Below are positions 1-5,937 of a stretch of 13,414 bases of DNA, piece by piece. The notes beneath the pieces are model-generated. The model worked only from the letters and a program-made list of their open reading frames with translations, made no database searches and was not told the DNA's origin. Position 1 is the stretch's first letter. Every line of letters starts with the position of its first letter. Source of the stretch: Actinomycetota bacterium (GTDB lineage: Bacteria; Actinomycetota; CADDZG01; WHSQ01); assembly GCA_016781115.1 (NCBI GenBank), contig JADDQX010000051.1, positions 1-13,414 of the forward strand. Reading direction: 5' to 3'. Made by a program: the position numbers and the translations under genes.

Positions 1-51
1 CGGGCCGCGGCTTCGCCGCTTCCGACCCGGGTTCGATCCCCGGCAGCTCCA
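1..51 (+). ncRNA. ssrA: 3' end of tmRNA (ssrA), partial or a copy of it
   Basis: The T stem CCGGG/CCCGG encloses the loop TTCGATC at about 29-45 and is followed by CAGCTCC and A, the 3' strand of a seven-pair acceptor. The tail GGTTCGATCCCCGGCAGCTCCA closely resembles, from memory, the tmRNA 3' end of mycobacteria and E. coli, whose 5' strand is GGGGCTG. No CCA is encoded (CTA follows). The rest of the molecule would lie left of the window, so this may be the true gene end or only an att-like copy. A tRNA-Ala end is the main alternative, but the T stem and the bases before it fit tmRNA better. Confidence 0.55.
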
Positions 52-55
52 CTAC

Positions 56-74
56 AGGCGGCCTTCGGCCGCCT
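56..74 (+). terminator. Terminator-like hairpin after tmRNA tail copy 1
   Basis: AGGCGGCC, the triloop TTC and GGCCGCCT form an eight-pair stem directly after the acceptor strand. No T run follows here because copy 2 begins immediately. Confidence 0.5.
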
Positions 75-75
75 T

Positions 76-150
76 CGGGCCGCGGCTTCGCCGCTTCCGA
101 CCCGGGTTCGATCCCCGGCAGCTCCACTACAGGCGGCCTTCGGCCGCCTT
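76..150 (+). repeat. 75-bp exact tandem repeat, copy 2
   Basis: It is base-for-base identical to 1-75. The same order of hairpin, T arm, acceptor strand and terminator stem is present. An exact duplication suggests a recent event or an assembly artefact. Confidence 0.9.
131..149 (+). terminator. Terminator-like hairpin after tmRNA tail copy 2
   Basis: The same eight-pair stem as at 56-74 is followed here by CTTTCGTT, a weak T-rich tail. This makes it the most plausible rho-independent terminator of the array. Confidence 0.5.
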
Positions 151-187
151 TCGTTCCGCTGCCTCGCCATGCCCGAGCCATCTCACC

Positions 188-240
188 CGGGCCGCGGCTT
201 CGCCGCTTCCGACCCGGGTTCGATCCCCGGCAGCTCCACT
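188..240 (+). repeat. Third copy of the tmRNA tail (53 bp identical)
   Basis: Positions 188-240 match 1-53 exactly and then diverge. After divergence comes a different hairpin (244-264) and a spacer related to the one after copy 2: compare 157-189 with 273-306, which share GCTGCCTCGCCATG and GCCATCTCACCCG apart from a few changes and one indel. Units 76-187 and 188-304 are thus degenerate copies of a module of about 115 bp. The stretch 307-369 up to the next gene shows no recognisable feature. Confidence 0.85.
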
Positions 241-243
241 GCG

Positions 244-264
244 AACGCCGCCGAAGGCGGCGTT
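244..264 (+). terminator. Terminator-like hairpin after tmRNA tail copy 3
   Basis: AACGCCGCC, loop GAA and GGCGGCGTT form a perfect nine-pair stem. It occupies the same place as the hairpins after copies 1 and 2 but has a different stem sequence. There is no clear T run. Confidence 0.45.
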
Positions 265-369
265 CTGCGTTGCGCTGCCTCGCCATGTCCGGTGCCATCT
301 CACCCGTCGATGACGGATAGGTTCGGTCGAGTTTTGCCCACTGTCCCTGTTAACGCAGTTGTCGACGAG

Positions 370-1251
370 CTACCGGTCTTCTCCCTCGGCGGCCTCCCGG
401 TGTCGTTGGAGGATCGGGTTCAGCTCGCCTCCCAGGAGCAGGGACAGGCTCAACAGGTACAGCCACACCAGCAGGATGAGACCTCCGCCCAGCACGCTGA
501 ATACGGGGTTGGAGCCGCCGGCGATCTGCAGGTAGAGGTTCAGGCCCAGAGACACCACCAGCCACAGCACCGCGGTCAACACGGCCCCCGGAAGATCCGC
601 CCTCCAGTTCGGCCGCGGCCGGCAGGGGGCGAGATGGAACAGCGTGGTCGCCCACGCCACCAGCAGCGCGAACGCCGCCGGCCATCTCAGGAAGCTCCAC
701 ACGAAGCTGAACGTTTCGCCGAGCCCGAATATGTCGGCGATCTCGCTGCCGACCCCGAACAGGGGCCCGACGACGATCATCACGAGCATGAACACCGTCA
801 TGACAACCGTTCCGATCGACAGCCCCAGGCCTAGAAGCCGTCGTTTCAGCCACGGCCGTTGCTCGTTCGCGTCATAGGCGAGGTTCAAGGCGTCGGCAAC
901 GACCGCGAAGGCGCGCGACAACCCCACGAGGGCGACGCCCGACGCGAGCGTCAGAAGTCCCTGCCTCCCGGTTTCGAATAGGTCCTCTACCGCGTCGATC
1001 GCGGGTCTGGCCTCCTCTGTGAGGATCAGGTTGAGGAAGTCGATGATCTGTCGTTTGGACAGGAACGCGAGGTCGCTGCCTACGAACGCATCGACGGATC
1101 CGATCGCGGCGACGACCATCAAGAGCCCGGGGAAGACGCTCAACACACCGAAGAAGGCGACCTCCGCCGCGAGTCCCGTCACCCGGTCCTCGGTGATCTC
1201 CCGCTGAAGCTCTTTCACGAGCGGGAAGTAGCGAGCGAAAGGAGCCTCCAC
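370..1251 (-). CDS. YihY/BrkB-family inner-membrane protein
   Basis: This 293-residue multi-pass membrane protein has the family layout. A short basic and acidic N-terminus is followed by about six hydrophobic segments near residues 28-53, 98-122, 138-165, 182-207, 219-244 and 249-276, ending in a charged tail. The family features seen are the AAEVAFFGVLSVFPGLL first segment, the pattern around FLRWPAAFALLVAWATTLFHLAP, and the C-terminal LLGGELN. The family is widespread; it was once proposed to be RNase BN, which is no longer accepted, and transport roles remain unproven. The start is a GTG with no obvious Shine-Dalgarno, so the N-terminus is less certain than the rest. It probably follows the zinc-finger gene on the same transcript, 58 nt downstream. 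Confidence 0.85.
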   Translation of the reverse strand: MEAPFARYFPLVKELQREITEDRVTGLAAEVAFFGVLSVFPGLLMVVAAIGSVDAFVGSDLAFLSKRQIIDFLNLILTEEARPAIDAVEDLFETGRQGLLTLASGVALVGLSRAFAVVADALNLAYDANEQRPWLKRRLLGLGLSIGTVVMTVFMLVMIVVGPLFGVGSEIADIFGLGETFSFVWSFLRWPAAFALLVAWATTLFHLAPCRPRPNWRADLPGAVLTAVLWLVVSLGLNLYLQIAGGSNPVFSVLGGGLILLVWLYLLSLSLLLGGELNPILQRHREAAEGEDR

Positions 1252-1282
1252 GGCTACAAGGAGAACACGCCGTGCCTCCGGT

Positions 1283-1300
1283 GCGGCTCATAAGAGCCGC
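1283..1300 (-). promoter_or_regulatory. Hairpin between zinc-finger gene and BrkB-like gene
   Basis: GCGGCTC, loop ATAA and GAGCCGC form a seven-pair perfect stem in the 58-nt spacer. There is no T run on either strand, so it could protect or attenuate the message rather than end it. Confidence 0.3.
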
Positions 1301-1309
1301 GCGGCGGAG

Positions 1310-1513
1310 TCACTCTTCCGAGGCGGCCTCTTTGCGGATCTGCCGGGTGCGGCGGGCGTCGGACAGTGCCTGCTCGTCTCCCGAGCGAGCCTCCGCCTTG
1401 AACTTCGGGTGCTCGAGGGACAGGTGCTGCTCGAGCTCCGATGAGAACCGGAACTTCAACGCGCAGACGGGACATTGCATGACATCCACGGGAACCATCT
1501 TAGGTCCGGCCAC
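1310..1513 (-). CDS. Small C2H2-type zinc-finger protein
   Basis: This 67-residue protein carries one clear zinc-binding motif near residues 14-35, CPVC followed by twelve residues, H, four residues and H (C-x2-C-x12-H-x4-H). The rest is a charged, probably helical tail rich in Glu, Arg and Ala. The start used is GTG at 1513; an internal ATG five codons on is an alternative, and neither has a strong Shine-Dalgarno. It lies head-to-head with the DUF2330-like gene, only 47 bp away, and upstream of the BrkB-like gene on the same strand. Single-finger proteins of this type occur in actinobacteria but their role is not known to me. DNA, RNA or protein binding are all possible. Confidence 0.65.
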   Translation of the reverse strand: MAGPKMVPVDVMQCPVCALKFRFSSELEQHLSLEHPKFKAEARSGDEQALSDARRTRQIRKEAASEE

Positions 1514-1560
1514 GTCCTAGCTACCAGTGCCGAGAGGTCCGAGCGGAAGCGAGGGATGAC

Positions 1561-2604
1561 ATGAAGCGTGGGAGCTGGCTGGGCGTGACTGCGGTGTTTC
1601 TGGTGCTCGTTTCGGCGGGCCCGGCGTCGGCATGTGGAGGTCTCGTCAATCCGAATGGGACGGTCAGCCTGGTGCGGACTACGACCATGGTCGGCTACGT
1701 CGATGGCGTAGAGCACTACGTGACGTCGTTCGAGTTCGCCGGAGGCGGAGCAGAGTTCGGATCGATCGTGCCACTGCCCGGCGTCCCCTCGAAGGTGGAG
1801 CGAGCGGGGGACTGGACTTTGCAGCGTCTCGTCGAAGAGGTGCAACCTCCGGTGGCGCTCGAGGATGGCGCCGAAGCCGCCGCGACCGCGGGCAGTGCGG
1901 GGGCGCAGGTCTTGCTCGAAACCCGTATCGACGCTCTCGACATCACCATCCTGAAGGGCGGTGGCGATGAGGTCGGGCGGTGGGCGAGAGAGAACGGGTT
2001 CTCTCTGACGCCGGACGCGCCAGAGGTGCTCGACTTCTACGCCCAGAGGAGCCCGGTTTTCATGGCGGCCCGTTTCGACCCTGCCGCGGCCGCGGCGGAC
2101 GGACAGAACGTCGGAGACGGGACGCCTGTGCACCTGACGATCCCGACGCCGAACCCCTGGGTCCCTCTGCGCATCCTCGGCCTAGGACTGGGCCGTGAGG
2201 CCTCGGTGGAGGCAGATGTGTTCCTGCTTACGGAGGGGATCCCCGAGATGCTGCCGGCACCGGCACAACCCAGTGACCGCGATGGGTTGCTCCTCGAGCG
2301 CAGCGAGGAGGCGCCGAGGGCGCTGCTCTCCGACCTTCGCTCGGACAAGGGGATGCAGTGGATACCGGCTTCCGACATGTGGTTCACCTACCTGCGCATC
2401 GACACCACCGCGGGCGCCCTGGATCACGACCTAGCCATCGACGCGACCGGGCGCAGCGACCCTTCTCCCGTGGCGGCGGGTCTGGCGACTCCGGTGCGGC
2501 TGCCGGATCTAGACGACGACGCCTCGTTTACGCCGTGGCTCGTGGCTTTCTTGGTGGGGGTGGGGGCGCTCGCGCTGTCGAAGTACGCGTGGGACCGTGC
2601 GTGA
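1561..2604 (+). CDS. Exported DUF2330-like protein with C-terminal membrane anchor
   Basis: The 347-residue protein starts with a signal peptide (basic MKRGSW, hydrophobic core, ASA before Cys25). The mature part begins CGGLVNPNG, the Cys-Gly-Gly start I associate with DUF2330 proteins. A hydrophobic segment near residues 325-341 followed by KYAWDRA suggests a C-terminal anchor, so the bulk should face outside. The cysteine after ASA could be lipidated, but the -3 residue is not typical for a lipobox. The ATG is preceded by GAGGGA at suitable distance. The stop overlaps the next start by four bases (GTGA), so the protein is probably made together with the cupredoxin. The biochemical function of the family is unknown to me. 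Confidence 0.7.
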   Translation: MKRGSWLGVTAVFLVLVSAGPASACGGLVNPNGTVSLVRTTTMVGYVDGVEHYVTSFEFAGGGAEFGSIVPLPGVPSKVERAGDWTLQRLVEEVQPPVALEDGAEAAATAGSAGAQVLLETRIDALDITILKGGGDEVGRWARENGFSLTPDAPEVLDFYAQRSPVFMAARFDPAAAAADGQNVGDGTPVHLTIPTPNPWVPLRILGLGLGREASVEADVFLLTEGIPEMLPAPAQPSDRDGLLLERSEEAPRALLSDLRSDKGMQWIPASDMWFTYLRIDTTAGALDHDLAIDATGRSDPSPVAAGLATPVRLPDLDDDASFTPWLVAFLVGVGALALSKYAWDRA

Positions 2605-2993
2605 AGAACAAGGCGTGCGCGGTGCTGGCGCTGCTCGCGTTCTCCTGCGCTCCGGCATCCGGTTCGGTGCGCACGGTGGTGCTGGACGTCGAGCACTCGT
2701 CGTTCGGGCGGGAGCGCATGACCTTCAGCGAGGGCGAGACGGTTCGCTTCCTCGTTCGGAACGGGGACCCGATCGATCACGAGTTGATCATCGGTGACGA
2801 CGAGGCGCAACGGCTGCACGAGGAGGGAACCGAGACACACCACGGTGACAAGCCGGGGGAGGTCACGGTGCCGGCGGGCGCGACGGCCGAAACGACCTAC
2901 ACGTTCGCGGAACCCGGGACTCTTATGTTCGGGTGCCACCTCCCGGGGCACTACCGCTACGGGATGAAGGGGATCATCACGATCGAGGCGTGA
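2601..2993 (+). CDS. Exported cupredoxin (type 1 copper protein), possible lipoprotein
   Basis: With the GTG at 2601 the product is 130 residues. This start is chosen because it overlaps the upstream stop (GTGA) and yields a signal peptide, KNKACAVLALLAFSC, with a lipobox-like LAFSC and Cys16. Type 1 copper ligands are visible: His60 in PIDHELI, then Cys112, His117 and Met122 in GCHLPGHYRYGM (C-x4-H-x4-M). The family carries electrons or handles copper outside the membrane. A longer open frame extends upstream to 2358 but runs inside the DUF2330-like gene and would bury the signal peptide. The partner and redox role are not revealed; the coupling suggests that it works with the DUF2330-like protein. 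Confidence 0.85.
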   Translation: MKNKACAVLALLAFSCAPASGSVRTVVLDVEHSSFGRERMTFSEGETVRFLVRNGDPIDHELIIGDDEAQRLHEEGTETHHGDKPGEVTVPAGATAETTYTFAEPGTLMFGCHLPGHYRYGMKGIITIEA

Positions 2994-3003
2994 GGGACGC
3001 TGA

Positions 3004-3028
3004 CCTCCTCCGCTCTAGAGCGGCGAGG
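3004..3028. terminator. Hairpin between convergent genes, possible bidirectional terminator
   Basis: The palindrome CCGCTCTAGAGCGG (3010-3023), flanked by CCTC and GAGG, forms an extended stem. It covers the stop codon of the minus-strand kinase and lies just after the cupredoxin stop. No T run is present on either side. Confidence 0.4.
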
Positions 3029-4298
3029 CCTCCTGCGGCGCGGTGTCCTCCTGAACCGATACCTCGCCGGTGTCCGCTCGCGTCGCCTGCTCCGCGGTTG
3101 GAAGCGGCAGCGTCAAGGTGAAGCTGACGCTTCCGGCGGCGGAGGTGGACGCGACCCTGCCGTCGGTGGACAGCGCGAGCCGCGAGGCGATGTAGAGGCC
3201 CAGCCCTACCCCGGTCGACTGCGCGTTCGGCCCTCGGTTGAACGGCAGGAACAGCATCGTGTGGTCGAGGCCTTCGGGCAGGGAGCCGGTGTTCCTCACC
3301 GTCAGGTTCACCTCGGCGTCGGCGACCTGGGCCGCGAGAGATATCTCGCTTTCTTTCGGCGAGTGAGAGACCGCGTTCTCCAGCAGAACCCCGATGATCT
3401 TTTGCACCGCGACCGAGTCGGTGTACACGAAGATCTCGGGGATCGGGCCGACCTTGAGCCTGCTCATGTGGTCGAAGCCGCGGATCGCATCTGCAACGAG
3501 GTCCGGCAGGAAAAGGTGTTGCTTGAATCCGGCGAGCTCGGCCCTCGATCCCTGGAGGAGACGATCGATCAGACGTTCGAGCTCGCGCCCGCGCTCGAAC
3601 GCGCTATTCAGCATCTCGCTCCTCAGCGCGGGGTTCATCGTCCCTGCGTGCTTCTCCAGGGTCTTCAAGGTGCCCATGATCACGGTCAGTGGCGTCTTCA
3701 GCTCGTGCGACACCGTCGCGAGGAACATTTCTTTCGCGCGCTGGGCTTCCCGCATCGCCTCGACGGTCTTCGCATCCGTCAGCGCCACGCTCGCGTGTTC
3801 TGCCAGCGACAACAGAGCTTCCTGTTCCTCGGGGCTGTAACTGCGACCGTGCCGGTGTGTCGCGACGACCAGGCTCCCGACCACCTTCCCCGCCTCGCGG
3901 ACCGGGGCGGCCATGGCCGTCTGCAACCGGTCAAGCGCCAGGGCCGGGATCCCAGTCGGTGCCCTGTGGTAGTCGTTGATGATCACGAGTTGGTTCTCGG
4001 CGATAGCGCGGCCCCCAGCGCCCTCACCCACCGGTCCTCGCTTCAGGCTCTCGAATTGCTCGGGAGTCACACCCACGACCGACACGAGGTTGACGTAGGA
4101 AGGATCTTCAGGATCGATGAGACGGATGCCGGCGATCTCATCGCCAAGCAGCTCCACGGCCCCCTGCGTGATCGAGTCCATAACCTCTTGCAGCGGAGCG
4201 CGGTGTGAGATGGAGCGCTGGATCTTCGTCAGCCGCTCCAGGAGCCTTTGGCGCTCCCTGAGGGACTCGATCTCGGCTGGTTGGTCACATGTGTCCAC
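3015..4298 (-). CDS. Soluble GAF-domain sensor histidine kinase (orphan)
   Basis: The 427-residue protein has no membrane segment. A short coiled coil (residues 8-30) leads into a GAF domain (about 37-175), then HisKA with the phosphoacceptor His198 in VSHELKTPL, and an HATPase_c domain with N box LLENAVSHS (Glu307, Asn308) and glycine box GVGLGL (363-368). The usual Asp of the first glycine box is replaced by Asn in VRNTGS (335-339), which is seen in other kinases of this class. The signal bound by the GAF domain is unknown. No response regulator lies in the window. The GTG start is forced by an in-frame stop two codons upstream; a GAGGGG stretch abuts it. The gene is divergent from selD, with a shared 90-bp gap. 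Confidence 0.9.
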   Translation of the reverse strand: MDTCDQPAEIESLRERQRLLERLTKIQRSISHRAPLQEVMDSITQGAVELLGDEIAGIRLIDPEDPSYVNLVSVVGVTPEQFESLKRGPVGEGAGGRAIAENQLVIINDYHRAPTGIPALALDRLQTAMAAPVREAGKVVGSLVVATHRHGRSYSPEEQEALLSLAEHASVALTDAKTVEAMREAQRAKEMFLATVSHELKTPLTVIMGTLKTLEKHAGTMNPALRSEMLNSAFERGRELERLIDRLLQGSRAELAGFKQHLFLPDLVADAIRGFDHMSRLKVGPIPEIFVYTDSVAVQKIIGVLLENAVSHSPKESEISLAAQVADAEVNLTVRNTGSLPEGLDHTMLFLPFNRGPNAQSTGVGLGLYIASRLALSTDGRVASTSAAGSVSFTLTLPLPTAEQATRADTGEVSVQEDTAPQEASPL

Positions 4299-4375
4299 CC
4301 CCTCACGCTACCGGGTGGTGCCGGCCGTCGCTTAAGGGGGTGCTGCTCTGCAAGGATGACGGGCCGAGATCCGGA

Positions 4376-4381
4376 AGGAGG
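4376..4381 (+). promoter_or_regulatory. Strong Shine-Dalgarno that fixes the selD start
   Basis: AGGAGG within AAGGAGGTGATC is almost fully complementary to the 16S rRNA 3' end and lies seven bases before GTG 4389. It would be pointless for the internal TTG at 4473 and so supports the upstream start. The rest of the 90-bp gap (4299-4388) presumably holds two divergent promoters; I could not identify convincing -10 or -35 boxes. A weak inverted repeat (GGCCGTC 4323-4329 with GACGGGCC 4358-4365) is present. Confidence 0.75.
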
Positions 4382-4388
4382 TGATCGC

Positions 4389-5426
4389 GTGCCCCAGGAC
4401 GTCCGCATGACTTCCTACTCACACGGAGGAGGCTGAGCCTGCAAGCTCGGCACCGACGAGCTGGCGCAGGTCTTGCGCCATGTGAAAACGACCTCTGATG
4501 ACGCCGCGTTGCTAGTCGGCCTCGATACGCCCGACGACGCCGCGGTCTATCAGGTCGCGCCCGACCTCGCTGTGGTGCAGACGGTCGATTTCTTCACCCC
4601 CGTCGTTGACGACGCCTATGCATGGGGCCGCATCGCCGCGGCGAACGCGCTCTCCGACGTCTACGCGATGGGCGCCCGGCCGGTGACGGCGCTCAACCTG
4701 GTGGGTTGGCCGCGTTCCTTGGACTTCGCCCTGCTGGGGCGGGTGCTGGATGGAGCCGGTGACGCGTGTGAGGAGGCCGGAGTCTCGATCGTCGGCGGCC
4801 ACTCGGTCGATGATCCGGAGCCCAAGTTCGGGCTTTCCGTCACGGGACTCGTGCATCCACAGAGGGTCGTGCGGAAGACCGGAGGCCGGGTCGGGCAACG
4901 CTTGGTGCTGACGAAGCCGTTGGGGATCGGGATCATCTCCAGTGCGATCAAAGACGGCGCGGCCGGTGCGGACGTCGTCCGGCGCGCGACCGAGGTGATG
5001 TCGGCGCTGAACCGCCCGGCTGCGGAGGCGATGGTGACTGCGGGGGCCGCGGCCGCAACCGACGTCACGGGGTTCGGTCTCGTCGGGCACCTCTTGCAGA
5101 TGCTGGACGGGACGCTCTCGGCGCGGCTGTCGTTCTCGACGATCCCTCTCATAGACGGGGCAGTCGAGCTGGTGCGCGCTGGGATCTATCCGGGCGGGAG
5201 CAGACGCAACCGAGACGCGCACTCGCCCTTCGTCGATGCACCGCCGCTAGACGAGGCGCAAGCTGCGCTGTTGTTCGATTCTCAGACGTCGGGAGGTTTG
5301 TTGATAGCGATAGACGCCGATGAGGTTGACGCGTTGTTGCGCCGGTTGAAGGAAGCCGGCGTGGACGATGCCGCAGACATCGGGGAGCTGACCGACGGAG
5401 ACGGTCGTATCCAGGTAGGGGCATGA
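4389..5426 (+). CDS. selD: Selenide, water dikinase SelD, itself a selenoprotein (UGA = Sec at residue 16)
   Basis: SelD makes selenophosphate, the selenium donor for selenocysteine, from selenide and ATP. Read from GTG 4389 through the TGA at 4434-4436 as Sec, the protein has 345 residues, close to the 347 of E. coli SelD. The N-terminus aligns by eye: here YSHGGGUACKLG, in E. coli YSHGAGCGCKI, with Sec16 at the catalytic Cys17 position and Lys19 at Lys20. Further family features are DDAAVY, VDFFTPVVDDAYAWGRIAAANALSDVYAMG, GGHSVDDPEPKFGLSVTG, TKPLGIG, TDVTGFGLVGHL and DSQTSGGLL. The real stop is TGA at 5424-5426, as in neighbouring genes, so TGA is not a general sense codon. Treated as a plain stop, the gene would start at TTG 4473 and lack both catalytic residues. 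The end overlaps mec (ATGA). Confidence 0.9.
4434..4436 (+). other. selD: In-frame TGA selenocysteine codon of selD
   Basis: The TGA falls exactly where SelD proteins carry the catalytic Cys or Sec, between HGGG and ACKLG. Coding similarity continues on both sides in the same frame, and the codons before it (TCC TAC TCA CAC GGA GGA GGC) are needed for the conserved loop. Confidence 0.85.
4444..4480 (+). promoter_or_regulatory. Candidate bacterial SECIS element in selD
   Basis: Two hairpins can stack. The first is AGCTCG 4444-4449 with CGAGCT 4457-4462 around GCACCGA. The second is GGCGCA 4463-4468 with TGCGCC 4474-4479 (plus a T4462-A4480 pair as an alternative) around the loop GGTCT. The second loop starts 32 nt after the TGA, within the 16-37 nt usual for bacterial SECIS elements, and its GCAGGTCT core recalls the GCAGGUCU of E. 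coli fdhF. A competing lower stem, CCTGC 4438-4442 with GCAGG 4466-4470, would instead extend the first hairpin. SelB binding is inferred, not shown. Confidence 0.6.
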
Positions 5427-5845
5427 CCGAGCTCCGCATGCCCAAGACGTTCGCAGACGAGATGGTCGAACACTGCATCCACGGCAAGCCCCAAGAGGCA
5501 TGTGGCCTGCTCGCCGCGCGGGATGGCCGCGTCGTGCAGGTCTTCCGGATGACGAACGCGTCGGCCAGCCCGGTCCGGTACTCACTCGACCCGAAGGAGC
5601 AGTTCGCGGTCTACGAGAAGATCGAGAGCGAGGGCTGGGAGCTCGGCGGCGTCTTCCACTCGCATACGCACACCGAGGCCTACCCCTCGCCGACCGACGT
5701 TCGCATGGCCAGTGAAGACGTGCCTTACGTCATCGTGTCGCTTGCACAGGAACCCCCTTCGATCAGGGCGTTCCGTATCGTGAAGCAGAACTGGATGGAC
5801 TCCGAGGGCTCGATCGAGGAAATAGCCGTCTCGATAGAGGGTTGA
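5423..5845 (+). CDS. mec: JAMM/M67 zinc peptidase Mec, releases cysteine from CysO
   Basis: The 140-residue protein has the full JAMM metalloprotease signature: Glu25 in PQEACG, then His79-Ser-His81, seven residues, Ser89, two residues and Asp92 in HSHTHTEAYPSPTD. These residues bind zinc and activate water. In M. tuberculosis the homologue (Rv1334) removes the C-terminal cysteine from CysO-Cys after CysM has added it, giving free cysteine and regenerating CysO. The cysO and cysM genes follow here in the same order. The ATG overlaps the selD stop by four bases, so translation is coupled to selD; AGGTAGGGG lies just upstream as ribosome binding site. It is cytoplasmic with no signal peptide. 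Confidence 0.92.
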   Translation: MTELRMPKTFADEMVEHCIHGKPQEACGLLAARDGRVVQVFRMTNASASPVRYSLDPKEQFAVYEKIESEGWELGGVFHSHTHTEAYPSPTDVRMASEDVPYVIVSLAQEPPSIRAFRIVKQNWMDSEGSIEEIAVSIEG

Positions 5846-5930
5846 CTACGATGACAGTAGTTCCGCTCCCCCGCTGGGGGCGGCCCTCTATCGGCGGATC
5901 GCCTCCGCACGGTGGAGACCTGACAGGAGG
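5832..5930 (+). promoter_or_regulatory. Structured mec-cysO spacer with possible control of cysO translation
   Basis: CGATAGAGGG (5832-5841, last codons of mec) is perfectly complementary to CCCTCTATCG (5884-5893). Inside this ten-pair stem sits the hairpin CCCCC-GCT-GGGGG (5868-5880). Further on, CCTCC (5902-5906) can pair with GGAGG (5926-5930), the cysO Shine-Dalgarno, or alternatively with nearby GGTGG and GGAG stretches. The layout resembles an attenuator or a switch that hides the ribosome site. The remaining spacer has no other gene. Confidence 0.45.
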
Positions 5931-5937
5931 AGACGAC

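Larger units (their letters stand above)
1..75 (+). repeat. 75-bp exact tandem repeat, copy 1 (tmRNA tail plus terminator hairpin)
   Basis: This unit contains a short hairpin (GCGGC-TTC-GCCGC), the tmRNA-like T arm and acceptor strand, and a GC-rich terminator hairpin. It is followed without a gap by an identical second unit. The copy begins at the first base of the window, so more copies could lie upstream. Confidence 0.9.

Noticed and set aside
1..51. tRNA-Ala or class II tRNA (including tRNA-Sec) 3' end
   Set aside because: The T arm and acceptor match remembered tmRNA ends better, and tRNA-Sec needs one more base pair between the T arm and discriminator and usually G73. It is not fully excluded, since the 5' part lies outside the window.
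1..240. CRISPR array
   Set aside because: Two repeats are directly abutting with no spacer, the third is separated by a related spacer, and the unit contains a tmRNA-like T arm and a terminator.
3261..4208. 315-residue plus-strand open frame
   Set aside because: It is antisense to the histidine kinase, lacks any domain pattern and is rich in Arg, His and Gln, typical of a high-GC shadow frame.
4473..5426. SelD starting at TTG 4473 (317 residues)
   Set aside because: It lacks the glycine-rich loop, the catalytic Sec/Cys and Lys, and has no ribosome site; the upstream GTG with a strong Shine-Dalgarno and a Sec codon explains everything.
5842..5937. N-terminal extension of CysO from the upstream open frame
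   Set aside because: The added residues are Gly/Pro-rich and unlike CysO, while GTG 5938 has an ideal ribosome site.
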